From: Actinomycetota bacterium
GTDB taxonomy: Bacteria > Actinomycetota > Acidimicrobiia > Acidimicrobiales > CADCTF01
Direction: 5' to 3'
Assembly: GCA_019348255.1 (NCBI GenBank)
Contig: JAHWJU010000015.1
Span: 1-33,254, forward strand
DNA: 33,254 bases
A program made the translations under genes and the position numbers. The first letter of the stretch is position 1, and each line of letters opens with the position of its first letter. A model generated the notes under the pieces. That model saw only the letters and a list, made by a program, of their open reading frames with translations. It made no database searches and was not told where the DNA came from. Below are positions 21,819 to 30,237 of this stretch, piece by piece.

Positions 21819-22918
21819 CCGGCCGCTCCGGATCTGAGGTCGACGCCGATCTCGGCGCTTACTTCGGTGATCTCCTGGGGCATCTCGGAGAAGAAATGGC
21901 AGGCCGAGGCATGGCTGCGGCCGTCAGTCATCGTAAGCGGCGGGACCTGGTCGACGCAGCGCTCACGGCCTCGACGCAGCCGACAGCGCGGGTGGAAGGC
22001 ACAGCCTCGCGGCACGCTGATCAGGCTCGGCGGCTGCCCGGGGATCGGCTCGAGGTGGCGGAGGTCGTTGTTCAGCCGGGGGAGGCTGGCCAGGAGCCCG
22101 AGGGTGTACGGGTGGCGCGGTGAGTGGAAGACCTCCCAGACGCTTCCGCTCTCGACGACCCGGCCGGCGTACATCACGACCACCCGGTCGGCCATCTCGG
22201 CGACGACTCCGAGGTCGTGGGTGATGAGCACCACCGTGGCACCCGTCTCCTCCTTGGCGTGGCGCAGGACGTCGAGCACCTGGGCCTGGATCGTCACATC
22301 GAGCGCCGTCGTCGGCTCGTCGGCGATCAAGAGCTTGGGTTCGTTGGCCAGTGCCATGGCGATCATGGCCCGCTGGGACATCCCCCCGGACCACTGGTGC
22401 GGGTAGTCGTCGAGCCGTTGCGCTGCGTCGGGCACCCCGACCCGCCCCAGCAGCTCCACCGCCCGCTTCCGTGCCGCCGACTCCGAAACTTTGCGGTGGT
22501 GGGCCCGCATCACCGCCGCGATCTGCTGGCCGATGGTGAACACGGGGTTCAGCGACGACTGTGGATCCTGGAAGACCATCGAGATGTCCTTGCCCCGGAT
22601 GCGGCGAAGCCCTCGAGGCGGCACCCGCAGCAGATCGTGACCCTGGAACAGGATCTCCCCGCTGGTGACGCGTGCGGACCTGGGCAGGAGGCCCAGCACG
22701 GCGAGTGCGCTGACGGTCTTACCTGAGCCGGACTCGCCGACCACCCCCACCACTTCGCCCGCACCTACTTCGTAGCTGGCGTGGTCGACGGCGTGGACGA
22801 CGCCCTCTGGCGTGTGGAAGTCGACCGTGAGGTTTCGGATGGCGAGGATCAACCATTCTGGCGCGCCAGGCACCGATACTGCGAAGAACGCGATGACGCG
22901 GCTACGGTCGAGCCGCAC
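21815..22918 (-). CDS. oligopeptide/dipeptide ABC transporter ATPase, OppD/DppD type
   Basis: A 367-aa ATPase pairing with the OppF-type subunit. Walker A GESGSGKTV, Q-loop FQDPQSSLNPVFTIG, signature WSGGMSQRAMIAMAL, Walker B LLIADEPTTALDVTIQ, switch LITHDLGVV, and the C-terminal RGCAFHPRCRLRRGRERC cysteine cluster. The start is uncertain. The longest frame opens at GTG 22918, but the conserved domain begins only at LAIRNLTVDFH, so GTG 22873 or TTG 22852 may be the true start. The divergent binding-protein gene starts at 22941, so the shared promoters must lie within the first codons of the longest version. The gene overlaps the next by 4 nt. Confidence 0.88.
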   Translation of the reverse strand: MRLDRSRVIAFFAVSVPGAPEWLILAIRNLTVDFHTPEGVVHAVDHASYEVGAGEVVGVVGESGSGKTVSALAVLGLLPRSARVTSGEILFQGHDLLRVPPRGLRRIRGKDISMVFQDPQSSLNPVFTIGQQIAAVMRAHHRKVSESAARKRAVELLGRVGVPDAAQRLDDYPHQWSGGMSQRAMIAMALANEPKLLIADEPTTALDVTIQAQVLDVLRHAKEETGATVVLITHDLGVVAEMADRVVVMYAGRVVESGSVWEVFHSPRHPYTLGLLASLPRLNNDLRHLEPIPGQPPSLISVPRGCAFHPRCRLRRGRERCVDQVPPLTMTDGRSHASACHFFSEMPQEITEVSAEIGVDLRSGAAG

Positions 22919-22940
22919 TCGACTGCAGGAGGAACCGTCG

Positions 22941-24578
22941 ATGGGGTCTGTCGTTCATCGTCGAAAGCGAAGCATCGCCGTCGCCACATTCGCCGTCCTG
23001 GCACTGCTTGCGAGCAGTTGTGGCGGGAACGGGGGCAACGGGAGCGGCGGAGGAGGGGGGAGCCAGAAGAAGGTCGTTCCCGCCGACAAGCAGGAGCTGG
23101 TGGTGGGGGCAACCGCCGATCCATGGGTCGACTCCTCGCCCAGCGACAAGAAGCGGATCCCCAACTACCCACTCAACGCCGACGTCTGCGAGACGCTGGT
23201 TCAGCTGTCCCCGAAGTACGAGGTGCTTCCGGTCGTCGCCTCGAAGTGGGAGCACGTCGGTGGCAACACCTTCCGCTTCACCCTCGACGAGCGCGCCAAG
23301 TTCAGCGACGGTCGGCCGGTGACGGCTGACGACGTCAAGTACTCACTCGACTACACGGTGCAGAAGCCGGAGACGAGCGGTTTCGCGTTCCTTGGGCTGG
23401 AGTCGACGAAGGTGATCGACCCGCGGACCGTCGAGGTGACGCCGACCAAGCCGAACCTGCGGCTGGTCGAGCAGATCAACCATCCCACCTATGCGATCCT
23501 CGCTCCCGGCAGCGACCCCTTCTCCGATGTCAAGACCACTAACTGCACCGGGCCTTTCAAGGTCAGCGAGTACGTGGCTGGCGAGCGGCTTGTGGTCGTG
23601 CGCAATGACAACTACTGGGGGGAGCCGGCCAAGCTGGACAAGATCACCTTCCGGTTCTTCCCGGACGACACGACCCGGACCCTGGCCCTGCAGAACGGCG
23701 AGGTCGATCTGGTGACGGACATTCCCCGCCCGGTTGTGGGCACCCTCGAGAAGGTGCCAGGCATCAAGATCGAGAAGTCGACGGTGGGGGCGGTGCTGTT
23801 GATGTACACGGCACTGCGCGACGCCCAGGGCAACCCCCGGCTGCTCAGCGATGTGCGGCTTCGTCAGGCAGTGGCACACGCGATGGACAAAGAGGAGTTC
23901 GTCAACGGCGTGCTGGGCGGCAATGCGGAGGTGGTCGACACCGTCGCGCCGCCGACAGTCCTCGGGCAGTACGCCAGCATGGTGAAGGGGCTCGATCACG
24001 ACCCCAAGGCGGCTGCCCGGCTGCTCGACGAGGCTGGCTGGAAGCTGGGTGCCGACGGCGTCCGGGCCAAGGACGGGGCGCGCCTGGAGCTGAGCATCGT
24101 CTTCGACCAGACCCGCACGGAGACGTCGGTCGTCGAGTTCATCCAGGCACGGCTCAAGGACGTGGGAGTTGTCGGCAAGATCGAGCGCCTCGACCCGGGG
24201 GCATACCGAAACGCCCTGGACACGGGTAGCTACGACCTGGACCTGTCGTTGCCCAACCAGAACGACGCCAACCCCGCATTCCTCATGTCCTTGCGCTGGT
24301 TCTCCAAGGCCACGGGCAAGAACGCCAAGATCATCTCGCCCGGTCCCGACACCGAGTTCGAGCGACTGATCGACCAGACCCAGCAGGCCACCGACAAACA
24401 GGAGTTGCAGCGTCTGGCGGCGCAGGCCATGCACCAGCTCGTCGACGTCGAGGCGGCCGGCATCCCGCTTTCGGGGATGTACCGGGTCCTAGGCGTGCGC
24501 GACCGTGTCCACGGGCTGGAGGTCCACCCGTCCGGGACCAACCAGCGATGGAACGACGTGTTCATAGCCAAGGAGTGA
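22941..24578 (+). CDS. peptide-type ABC transporter substrate-binding lipoprotein (family 5)
   Basis: A 545-aa extracellular solute receptor. A basic start (RRKRS) and hydrophobic core lead to a lipobox-like ALLASSC with Cys27 as the lipid anchor, followed by a Gly/Asn/Ser linker (about 28-45). The SBP_bac_5 body follows: CETLVQLSPKYEVLPVVASKWE, FTLDERAKFSDGRPVTADDVKYSL (given as its core FSDGRPVTADDVKYSL), and later LRQAVAHAMDKEEFV. ATG 22941 is preceded by AGGAGG at 22927-22932 with 8-nt spacing. A TACGGT at 22903-22908 could be its -10 box. It binds peptides or related solutes and delivers them to the two permeases downstream. Which solute is transported cannot be read. Confidence 0.92.
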   Translation: MGSVVHRRKRSIAVATFAVLALLASSCGGNGGNGSGGGGGSQKKVVPADKQELVVGATADPWVDSSPSDKKRIPNYPLNADVCETLVQLSPKYEVLPVVASKWEHVGGNTFRFTLDERAKFSDGRPVTADDVKYSLDYTVQKPETSGFAFLGLESTKVIDPRTVEVTPTKPNLRLVEQINHPTYAILAPGSDPFSDVKTTNCTGPFKVSEYVAGERLVVVRNDNYWGEPAKLDKITFRFFPDDTTRTLALQNGEVDLVTDIPRPVVGTLEKVPGIKIEKSTVGAVLLMYTALRDAQGNPRLLSDVRLRQAVAHAMDKEEFVNGVLGGNAEVVDTVAPPTVLGQYASMVKGLDHDPKAAARLLDEAGWKLGADGVRAKDGARLELSIVFDQTRTETSVVEFIQARLKDVGVVGKIERLDPGAYRNALDTGSYDLDLSLPNQNDANPAFLMSLRWFSKATGKNAKIISPGPDTEFERLIDQTQQATDKQELQRLAAQAMHQLVDVEAAGIPLSGMYRVLGVRDRVHGLEVHPSGTNQRWNDVFIAKE

Positions 24579-24621
24579 CGAGAGCTGGCGTGGGAGCAGC
24601 ATCAGCCAGCAGGCGCCGCAC

Positions 24622-25578
24622 GTGACCGCGTACGCGTTGCGGCGCCTGCTCGCCCTGGTCCCGACGTGGCTCGGAATCTCGTTGTTCGCATTCGCCCTGT
24701 CGACGTTGTCGCCGGGTGATCCCGCTGAGCTCATCCTCGGTCGCCAGCTCGACGACCCTCCGACACCCCAGCAGATCGAGGCGTTCCGGGAAGAGGTCGG
24801 CCTCGACGACCCGTTCATCGTGCAGTACGGGCGCTTTGTGGCCGGCGCCGCAAGAGGCGATCTGGGTACGTCGTTCCGATCAGGTGAGCCTGTCTTCGCT
24901 GAGCTCGCCTCGCGGTTCCCGGCCACGCTGGCCATCGCCGTGCCCGCTTTCGTCGTCGCCTTCGCCCTCGCCCTGCTGGTGGGGGTGATATCTGCGGTGC
25001 GCCGCAACTCCCTGATCGACCACGCATCCCGGATCGCCGCACTCCTGGGAGATTCGGTCCCGAGCTTCGTCCTCGCGTACATGCTGATCATCGTCTTCGC
25101 CGTCAACCTCGGGATGCTGCCCGTCGCCGGCAGGGGAGGCCCCGAGCACTTCGTCCTCCCGGTGCTGACCCTCGCTCTGGCGACGACCGCCACCCTCATG
25201 CGACTGACCCGGTCGAGCCTTCTCGAGGTCCTGGGCGAGGACTATGTCCGCACGGCGCGGGCGATGGGGCTGAAGGAGCGCACGGTGGTGCTGCGGTTCG
25301 CCCTGAAGAACGCGCTCGTGGCCGTGGTCACTGTGGCCGGGCTGCTCTTCGCCGGCTTCGTCACAGGCACCGTCATCGTGGAGACCGTCTTCGCCTGGCC
25401 CGGCATCGGCCGTTTCGTGGTGGACTCCATATTCGACCGGGATTACGCAGTGATCCGGGGGTTCGTCGTCTTCACAGGAACCGTGTTCGTGCTCGTCAAC
25501 CTGGCTGTCGACCTTCTGTACGTTCGCCTCGACCCGCGTGTTCGCCTCATGTCAGAAAGGAGCACCGGTGGCCGCTGA
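24622..25578 (+). CDS. peptide-type ABC transporter permease, DppB/OppB type
   Basis: A 318-aa integral membrane subunit. The N-terminal helix RRLLALVPTWLGISLFAFAL and the GDPAELILG segment are typical of DppB. About six membrane helices follow, with the cytoplasmic EAA-like coupling loop at YVRTARAMGLKERTVVLRFALKNA, read as its core EDYVRTARAMGLKE. The GTG start has no strong ribosome-binding site; it follows the binding-protein stop by 43 nt. Its end overlaps the DppC-type gene by 11 nt. Confidence 0.92.
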   Translation: MTAYALRRLLALVPTWLGISLFAFALSTLSPGDPAELILGRQLDDPPTPQQIEAFREEVGLDDPFIVQYGRFVAGAARGDLGTSFRSGEPVFAELASRFPATLAIAVPAFVVAFALALLVGVISAVRRNSLIDHASRIAALLGDSVPSFVLAYMLIIVFAVNLGMLPVAGRGGPEHFVLPVLTLALATTATLMRLTRSSLLEVLGEDYVRTARAMGLKERTVVLRFALKNALVAVVTVAGLLFAGFVTGTVIVETVFAWPGIGRFVVDSIFDRDYAVIRGFVVFTGTVFVLVNLAVDLLYVRLDPRVRLMSERSTGGR

Positions 25579-26470
25579 GATGACCACCGAGCGGCACGAG
25601 CTGACGGCCGGAATCGGTGCCGGTCAACCGGCGCGGGGATCACTGATCCGGCGGCTCCTGAGGGACCGACTCGCGTTGGGCGGGCTCGTCTTGATCACCG
25701 TGTTCGGCCTGGGCGCCTTGTTCGCGCCGTTGCTGGCAGCCCATGACCCCTTGACCATCGACGCCACCAACCGCCTCGCGCCGTCCAGCTGGGAGCACCC
25801 CCTCGGGACCGACCAGCTGGGGCGCGACACGTTCAGCCGCATCCTCTACGGCGCCAGGTGGTCGTTGGGCACGGCCGCGGTCGCCACCGCGATCGTGATC
25901 GTCATCGGGGTCGCGGTCGGCTTGGTCGCCGGCTTTTACGGCGGCCGGCTGGAAGCACTGCTGATGTGGATCGTCGACGTGCTGCTGGCCTTCCCGAGCC
26001 TGGTCCTGTACCTGGCGATCGTCGGGACGCTGGGGCCGGGGCTGAAGAACGTGATGATCGCCCTGATCTGCCTGTCGTGGGTGGCCTACGCCCGGGTGGT
26101 GCGAGGGATCGTCCTGTCGATGCGGGAGCGCCCTTTCGTGCGCGCTTCTCGGGCTCTCGGGGCCGGAAACGCAAGGCTCATGGTCCGACACATACTGCCG
26201 AACGTGGTCCCCCCGGTGGTGATCCTGGCCAGCCTCCAGATGGGCGGGCTCATCCTCGCGTTGGCTGCCCTCGGCTTCTTCGGCCTCGGCGTGGAGCCCC
26301 CGACGCCGGAATGGGGGACCATGATCAACGAGAGCCGGTTGTTCCTCCAGAGCGAGCCCGCGCTGATGATCTGGCCGGGCCTCGCCATCAGCCTCACGGT
26401 CATCGGGTTCAACCTCGTGGGCGACGGCCTGCGCGACGTGTTGGACCCCCGCTTGGGTGACCACCGGTGA
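25568..26470 (+). CDS. peptide-type ABC transporter permease, DppC/OppC type
   Basis: A 300-aa membrane partner of the DppB-type subunit. It has the DppC N-terminal region with a first helix at LGGLVLITVFGLGALFAPLLA and the conserved HPLGTDQLGRDTFSRILYG. Further helices follow, with the coupling loop RASRALGAGNARLMVRHILPN and the C-terminal WGTMINESR and NLVGDGLRDVLDPR. GTG 25568 is chosen for its AAGGAG site 5 nt upstream; ATG 25580 is an alternative. A longer frame from 25538 adds nothing conserved. Together with the divergent ATPases it completes an importer with all five parts. Confidence 0.92.
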   Translation: MAAEMTTERHELTAGIGAGQPARGSLIRRLLRDRLALGGLVLITVFGLGALFAPLLAAHDPLTIDATNRLAPSSWEHPLGTDQLGRDTFSRILYGARWSLGTAAVATAIVIVIGVAVGLVAGFYGGRLEALLMWIVDVLLAFPSLVLYLAIVGTLGPGLKNVMIALICLSWVAYARVVRGIVLSMRERPFVRASRALGAGNARLMVRHILPNVVPPVVILASLQMGGLILALAALGFFGLGVEPPTPEWGTMINESRLFLQSEPALMIWPGLAISLTVIGFNLVGDGLRDVLDPRLGDHR

Positions 26471-26587
26471 CGGAGCCGGTAGGAACGACCGCAGAATGCG
26501 ACTGGGTGACGCTGGCTGGCCCATCCGCGGCCTGAGGTGCTGCGGCCGCCAGACTCGTAGCCGTCGAAGGAAAAGGAGACGCACCAG
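26471..26587. other. intergenic region before the HU gene
   Basis: 117 bp between the DppC-type stop and the HU-like ATG. It holds GC-rich short complementary stretches but no clear terminator, and an AAAAGGAG ribosome-binding site at 26571-26578, 9 nt before the ATG. The HU promoter must lie here but no convincing -35/-10 pair was identified. Confidence 0.3.
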
Positions 26588-27088
<501 letters not shown>

Positions 27089-27099
27089 GGCGAAAAACT

Positions 27100-27120
27100 G
27101 CCCGAACCGCTGGACCGGGC
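27100..27120 (+). terminator. weak hairpin after the HU gene
   Basis: GCCCG (27100-27104) pairs with CGGGC (27116-27120) over an 11-nt loop, 12 nt after the HU stop. No T tract follows. A marginal candidate. Confidence 0.25.
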
Positions 27121-27165
27121 GGAAACCTCTCAAGTCGCACCCGCCGAAGAACCGATCAGACGTGG

Positions 27166-27429
27166 GTGTCTGCTCCTGTCGTGCTCGCTGTGGCGTCGGC
27201 GGCCTGCTTCCTCGGTCTCGCCCGCGCCGCCGTAATCACCTCCCGCACGCCGTTCCGGCGCGTGACGGCCCTCCTGGGTGCCATCGCCGGTGCCCTTGCG
27301 CTGCTCTCTCCGGCAGCCGGCGTGGCTCTGCTGGCTCCGGTTCTGTTCAGCCGCCGCCTCGCCACCGTCGCCGTCCCGGCCACGGTGCCGGAGCTGCTCG
27401 ACCGGTACCCGGCCCGCCGCTCCCGCTGA
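27166..27429 (+). CDS. small hydrophobic membrane protein, unrecognised
   Basis: An 87-residue frame from GTG 27166. It contains two hydrophobic stretches (about residues 4-24 and 33-62) separated by a basic loop TSRTPFRR, then a short tail ending in RYPARRSR, so a two-helix membrane protein is likely. No family was recognised. No clear ribosome-binding site is present. It stops 13 nt before the convergent glnE end. Its codon use looks like that of real genes nearby, but support is moderate. Confidence 0.45.
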   Translation: MSAPVVLAVASAACFLGLARAAVITSRTPFRRVTALLGAIAGALALLSPAAGVALLAPVLFSRRLATVAVPATVPELLDRYPARRSR

Positions 27430-27442
27430 GCGGCAGCAGCCG

Positions 27443-30157
27443 TCAGCCGGCCGCTCCGTAGAACAACCGCTCGCACACCGCCCGCGCCCGGCGCGTGACC
27501 CGCCGGTATTCCTCGCGGAGCTCACCGGCAGCGAGGCCGAGGCTGCGGCCCAACCTCGTCAGCTGCTCCGGATCCCGCGGCAGCGAGTCTCCGTGGCCCG
27601 AGTGCCCGACGGATCCCGCCCACGAGCCGCCGCTGATGAGGTACCAGCGGTTCCTGGTCTGGTCACAGAACCGGTACGACTCCTCGAGGACGCGAGCGTC
27701 CGCGGGCAGGAGCACCCTGCGCGCCTCCAGCTCGGCGATCGCAGAAAGCGTCGACGGCTCCACCACGTGGTGGCGGAGTTGGAGCAGCTGCACCGTCCAC
27801 TCCACGTCGGCCAGAGATCCTCTTCCGAGCTTGAGGTGGAACTGCGCGTCCTCGCCGGGCGGGATCCGCTCGCGCTCGATGCGCGCCTTCATCCGGCGGA
27901 TCTCCCGCTGCTCGTCGTCGGACAACGGGCCCCACACGAATGGCTCGATCATGTCGAGGAAGCGCTGGCCGACGGACGCGTTCCCTGCCACGATCCGGGC
28001 TCGCACCAGCGCCTGGCGTTCCCAGGTGTGGGCCCAGCGGCCGTAGTACGCGGCATAGCTCTCGAGGCTGCGGGAGAGCGATCCATGTCGACCCTCGGGA
28101 CGGAGCCCGGGATCGAGGGTGGCGATCCGGGTGGCGGGGCTCGTGCCGTGCATCAACCGGAGGACGGACTCCGCGGTTGTCTCCGCCGATGCAGCCTCGC
28201 GGCTGGTTTGTCCGTCGTGCACGAAGAGGACGTCGAGGTCACTGGCATAGGAGAGCTCTGCGCCACCGAAGCGGCCCAGCGCCACCACTGCCAAAGGCAC
28301 CTTCGGCTCGGCGAGGGCGACCGTGGTGTCGAGAACCGCCTCGGCCAGCGCCGTCAGCGCTCCCGCCGTCCGCCGAGCGTCGGCCAGACCGAGAACGTCG
28401 CAGGCGGCGATTCGGAGCTCCTCGCCTTCCTTTGCCTTGCGCAACGATTTCTGCGGGTCGGGCCGGGTGGTGGCGCGCCGTAGATGCGCAGCCAGCTCGC
28501 GACGCGCACGCGGCGTCGGACCCTCCTGGGCACCCAGCTCCTTCACCGTCTCGGGGTGCTGCTCGAGCCGGCGCTGCAAAAGGCGGCCGGTCCCCAGGAG
28601 GAGGCAGAGCCGTCGTGCCACCTCCGGGGACTCGCGGAACGCCTCTATCAACCGCGACCTTCGGTGGGTGCCGGTGGCGAGCGCCCGCAGGCCGAGCAGC
28701 CCCGCCTCCGGATCAGGGGACTCCGAGAGCCACTGGAGCAGCAGTGGCAACAGCTGCGCCATGAGCCTGGACGAGCGGGTGAGGCCGCCAGTCAGCTCCC
28801 GCAATGCCACCCGGGTTCGCTCGACGTCCGCGAAGCCGAAAGCGGCCAGCCGTTCCTCGACCGCTCTCTCCGGCAACCTGGGCCCTGCTCCGCCGTCGGC
28901 CTCGGCAGCGCCCGTGCTCAGTCCGGCGAAGACCTCGAGCAGTGGCCGGAAGTACAGCCGGTCGTGCACTGCCCGCACGTTCGCCTGATGTGACCGGAGG
29001 TCGTCGTCGAACTGCTGGAGCGCGGAAGGACCCGTGGCCTGCGCGTCGCGGTAGCCCAGCGTGCCGGCCAGAGCGGCCCGGGCAGCGGCGTCGGCCGGCA
29101 CGGCCCGCACAGGCTGTTCCTCCACCAGCTGGAGGCGGTGCTCGGCGGCCCGCAAGAACCGGTACCCGGCATCCAAAGTGGCGCCGTCGGCGGGGTCGAT
29201 GTACCCGGCCGACGACAGCTCGGCCAGCGTCGGCAGTGTCGCCGAGATCCGCAGGGCCGGGTCCTGGCCCCCATGCACCAGTTGCAGGAGCTGGACCGCG
29301 AACTCGATGTCACGGATCCCGCCCCGGCCGATCTTGAGCTCCCGGTCGGCCAGGCCCCGCCTGCTCACCTGCGACTCGAGCCGGGCCTTCATCGACCGCA
29401 CCGCGTGCAGCTGCTCGGCGCCGAAGGGCCGCCCCCACACCCTCTCGGCGGCCGCCGCCGCGAACGCTGTGCCGATGGCCTCGTCACCCGCCGCCGGCCG
29501 CGCCTTGAGGAGCGCCTGGAACTCCCAGGGTTGGGCCCATCGGTCCCAGTACGCCTCATAGGAGGCGAGCGTGCGGACGAGGGAGCCGGACCTTCCCTCC
29601 GGACGCAGGTTGACGTCGACCCGGTAGCACCGACGGGCCACGTCGAGCACGGGCCTCGGATCTCCCTGACCGACGAAAACGAGATCGATGTCGCTCGCGT
29701 AGTTGAGTTCGCGGGCCCCCAACTTGCCCATGGCCACCACGGCCATGCCCGCGCCGGCTGGGCGGGCCAGGCGGAGGGCGGCCTGAAGTACCTCGTCGGC
29801 GAGGCGAGCCAGCGCCTCGCCCACCTGCTCCAACCGGTCGAGGCCGAGGAGGTCGCGCGCCGCGATCCGCAGGAGCTCCCGGCGCTTCCACCTGACCACC
29901 TCCTCCACGCCGGCGTCACCCGTCAGCCCCGGCCGCCGATCGAGCGTGGCCAGGACGTCGACGGCGGCGGGGTCGTTGCGCAGCAGTCTGGCCATTGATT
30001 GGCTCGCTCCCACGACGGCCACCACGGCGGTTCGCAGCCCGGGGTCCTCCTGTAAGCGCGCCGCCAGCGCCGGCATGGCCGCGACCAGCCGCTCGAGGGC
30101 AACTTCGACCGCCTGCGGGTCAGCCGCACGCGGGATCGCCTCCGGCGGGGGAGCCAC
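27443..30157 (-). CDS. glnE: glutamine synthetase adenylyltransferase/adenylyl-removing enzyme
   Basis: A 904-aa bifunctional enzyme that adenylylates and de-adenylylates GSI-beta glutamine synthetase. It has two nucleotidyltransferase domains: AMGKLGARELNYASDIDLVFV in the N-terminal half (shown by its core ARELNYASDIDLVFV near residue 155), the adenylyl-removing side, and ALGRFGGAELSYASDLDVLF near residue 630, the adenylating side. Each is followed by an all-helical GlnD-type domain with the KLGRGGIRDIEF and KLGRGSLADVEW motifs. Its target is GlnA1 at 15833-17257, whose DLYDLPPEE loop is present. The GTG start lies 6 nt after a TAACGT hexamer, so it looks leaderless. It is divergent from nadE. 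In mycobacteria glnA1, glnE and glnA2 are adjacent; here peptide transport and HU genes lie in between. Confidence 0.95.
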   Translation of the reverse strand: MAPPPEAIPRAADPQAVEVALERLVAAMPALAARLQEDPGLRTAVVAVVGASQSMARLLRNDPAAVDVLATLDRRPGLTGDAGVEEVVRWKRRELLRIAARDLLGLDRLEQVGEALARLADEVLQAALRLARPAGAGMAVVAMGKLGARELNYASDIDLVFVGQGDPRPVLDVARRCYRVDVNLRPEGRSGSLVRTLASYEAYWDRWAQPWEFQALLKARPAAGDEAIGTAFAAAAAERVWGRPFGAEQLHAVRSMKARLESQVSRRGLADRELKIGRGGIRDIEFAVQLLQLVHGGQDPALRISATLPTLAELSSAGYIDPADGATLDAGYRFLRAAEHRLQLVEEQPVRAVPADAAARAALAGTLGYRDAQATGPSALQQFDDDLRSHQANVRAVHDRLYFRPLLEVFAGLSTGAAEADGGAGPRLPERAVEERLAAFGFADVERTRVALRELTGGLTRSSRLMAQLLPLLLQWLSESPDPEAGLLGLRALATGTHRRSRLIEAFRESPEVARRLCLLLGTGRLLQRRLEQHPETVKELGAQEGPTPRARRELAAHLRRATTRPDPQKSLRKAKEGEELRIAACDVLGLADARRTAGALTALAEAVLDTTVALAEPKVPLAVVALGRFGGAELSYASDLDVLFVHDGQTSREAASAETTAESVLRLMHGTSPATRIATLDPGLRPEGRHGSLSRSLESYAAYYGRWAHTWERQALVRARIVAGNASVGQRFLDMIEPFVWGPLSDDEQREIRRMKARIERERIPPGEDAQFHLKLGRGSLADVEWTVQLLQLRHHVVEPSTLSAIAELEARRVLLPADARVLEESYRFCDQTRNRWYLISGGSWAGSVGHSGHGDSLPRDPEQLTRLGRSLGLAAGELREEYRRVTRRARAVCERLFYGAAG

Positions 30158-30163
30158 GGCCGG

Positions 30164-30169
30164 ACGTTA
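30164..30169 (-). promoter_or_regulatory. putative -10 box, leaderless glnE start
   Basis: TAACGT on the minus strand (30169 to 30164), then 6 nt and GTG at 30157. Confidence 0.45.
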
Positions 30170-30225
30170 CGCCTCCCCGCCGTCGCGGCGGTCGAGCCAC
30201 ACCGGGGGTCAACGGTGGCCGCGCC

Positions 30226-30231
30226 TACGCT
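30226..30231 (+). promoter_or_regulatory. putative -10 box, leaderless nadE start
   Basis: TACGCT followed by 6 nt and ATG at 30238; no Shine-Dalgarno sequence is present. Confidence 0.45.
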
Positions 30232-30237
30232 GAGGCG

